A stretch of 64,000 nt of DNA. It comes from Arthrobacter sp. CAU 1506 (GTDB taxonomy: Bacteria > Actinomycetota > Actinomycetes > Actinomycetales > Micrococcaceae). The first letter of the stretch is position 1. Each line of letters begins with the position of its first letter. Both the position numbers and the translations under genes were made by a program. A model generated the notes under the pieces. It did no database searches. It was not told where the DNA came from and saw only the letters and a program-made list of their open reading frames with translations. Shown here in pieces: positions 63,631-64,000 of this stretch. The stretch covers positions 124,001-188,000 of the forward strand of contig NZ_SUKC01000001.1 in assembly GCF_005047635.1 (NCBI RefSeq), written 5' to 3'.

Positions 63631-64000
63631 GTGCCGCACTCTGCCCAGCCAACGTCCCGGCCCGTGCAGGACCGAGCCTACAAAGCCCACGAAGGGCTTG
63701 ATCCGGAAGCTCTGACCGGCCGTTCCGGAAGCCTGCGCCTCGGCGCCCTGCGCCCGGTGGTCCGCGACTCGTGGCAACGGTCCTTGCGGCACGCCGCCGA
63801 CCCGGACCGTGCGCTGGCGCGGCTGGTGCTGGCTGACGACGAACTGGACGCCTTCCGCCGGGACCATCCGCTGGCCGCCATCATGCCGGTCTTCAGCCGG
63901 CTGCTGGTGGAACCCAGTCATGAGGCGGGAATGCTGGTGGCCGTTGGGGACCAACACGGCCGGCTGCTCTGGGTGGACGGAGACACGCGGCTCAGGCAAC
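63631..64000 (+). CDS. GAF-domain transcriptional regulator, N-terminal part (cut by window edge)
   Basis: GTG at 63631 with AGGGGGA upstream. About 123 residues are visible, starting MPHSAQPTSRPVQDRAYKAH: RPVVRDSWQRSLRHAADPDR and IMPVFSRLLVEPSHEAGMLV, then LWVDGD, as at the start of AcoR-like or GAF-HTH actinobacterial regulators. The DNA-binding end is outside the window. It lies 95 bp after the P450 and may regulate it (inference). Confidence 0.75.
   Translation, partial: MPHSAQPTSRPVQDRAYKAHEGLDPEALTGRSGSLRLGALRPVVRDSWQRSLRHAADPDRALARLVLADDELDAFRRDHPLAAIMPVFSRLLVEPSHEAGMLVAVGDQHGRLLWVDGDTRLRQ

Overview
The window is high-GC DNA from an actinobacterium, most likely a soil Micrococcaceae of the Arthrobacter group. 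The clues are the order rpsB-tsf-pyrH-frr-cdsA with a divergent M23 peptidase upstream of rpsB, an archaeal/eukaryote-type glycyl-tRNA synthetase, a SAM-IV riboswitch on metY-metX, a sugar ABC operon without its own ATPase, and frequent GTG starts. The genus is inference; no rRNA gene is present.

Layout. 0-4.5 kb: translation and envelope housekeeping genes (cdsA partial, frr, pyrH, tsf, rpsB; minus strand). 4.5-12.7 kb: an acyl-CoA dehydrogenase with a 16-bp palindrome upstream, a small secreted His-rich protein, a CAU-anticodon tRNA, a membrane and glycolipid group (GT4 glycosyltransferase, DMT transporter, CDP-alcohol phosphatidyltransferase, holin-like/DUF3618 protein), a GH1 beta-glucosidase behind a LacI-type operator, and two identical tRNA-Asn genes. 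12.8-20.7 kb: dnaG, dgt, dusB, a HAD phosphatase, a tandem GNAT and glyS. 20.9-28.1 kb: accessory DNA with two paralogous DMT transporters, an S4 RNA-binding protein, a 700-bp convergent intergenic region packed with REP-like repeats, two alpha/beta hydrolases, an SGNH esterase and a winged-helix protein.

28.1-37.3 kb: a carbohydrate ABC importer with a GH38 alpha-mannosidase, then metY-metX under SAM-IV control. 37.5-40.4 kb: a VOC protein behind two operator-like palindromes, an AbiEi-type gene broken by an in-frame amber codon, and a CPBP membrane protease. 40.4-48.3 kb: a seven-gene minus-strand catabolic operon (VanA-like Rieske oxygenase, an unknown small protein, a polar amino-acid-type ABC importer, a VanB-like reductase, a YtcJ-type amidohydrolase) with a divergent GntR regulator.

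48.3-57.6 kb: a complete histidine utilisation locus (hutH, hutU, hutI, hutF, an IclR regulator, an orphan solute-binding lipoprotein). No hutG is present; an M20 amidohydrolase translationally coupled to hutF probably takes that step. 57.7-64 kb: a SASA-type esterase, a tdh-kbl-FAD oxidoreductase operon for threonine to glycine, a CYP199-like P450, and the start of a GAF-domain regulator.

The most interesting items are the REP-like array with an embedded inverted-repeat element, the Rieske/ABC/amidohydrolase operon of unknown substrate, the putative HutG replacement, the amber-interrupted AbiEi-like gene, and several palindromic operators beside metabolic genes. No CRISPR array, transposase or prophage was found.
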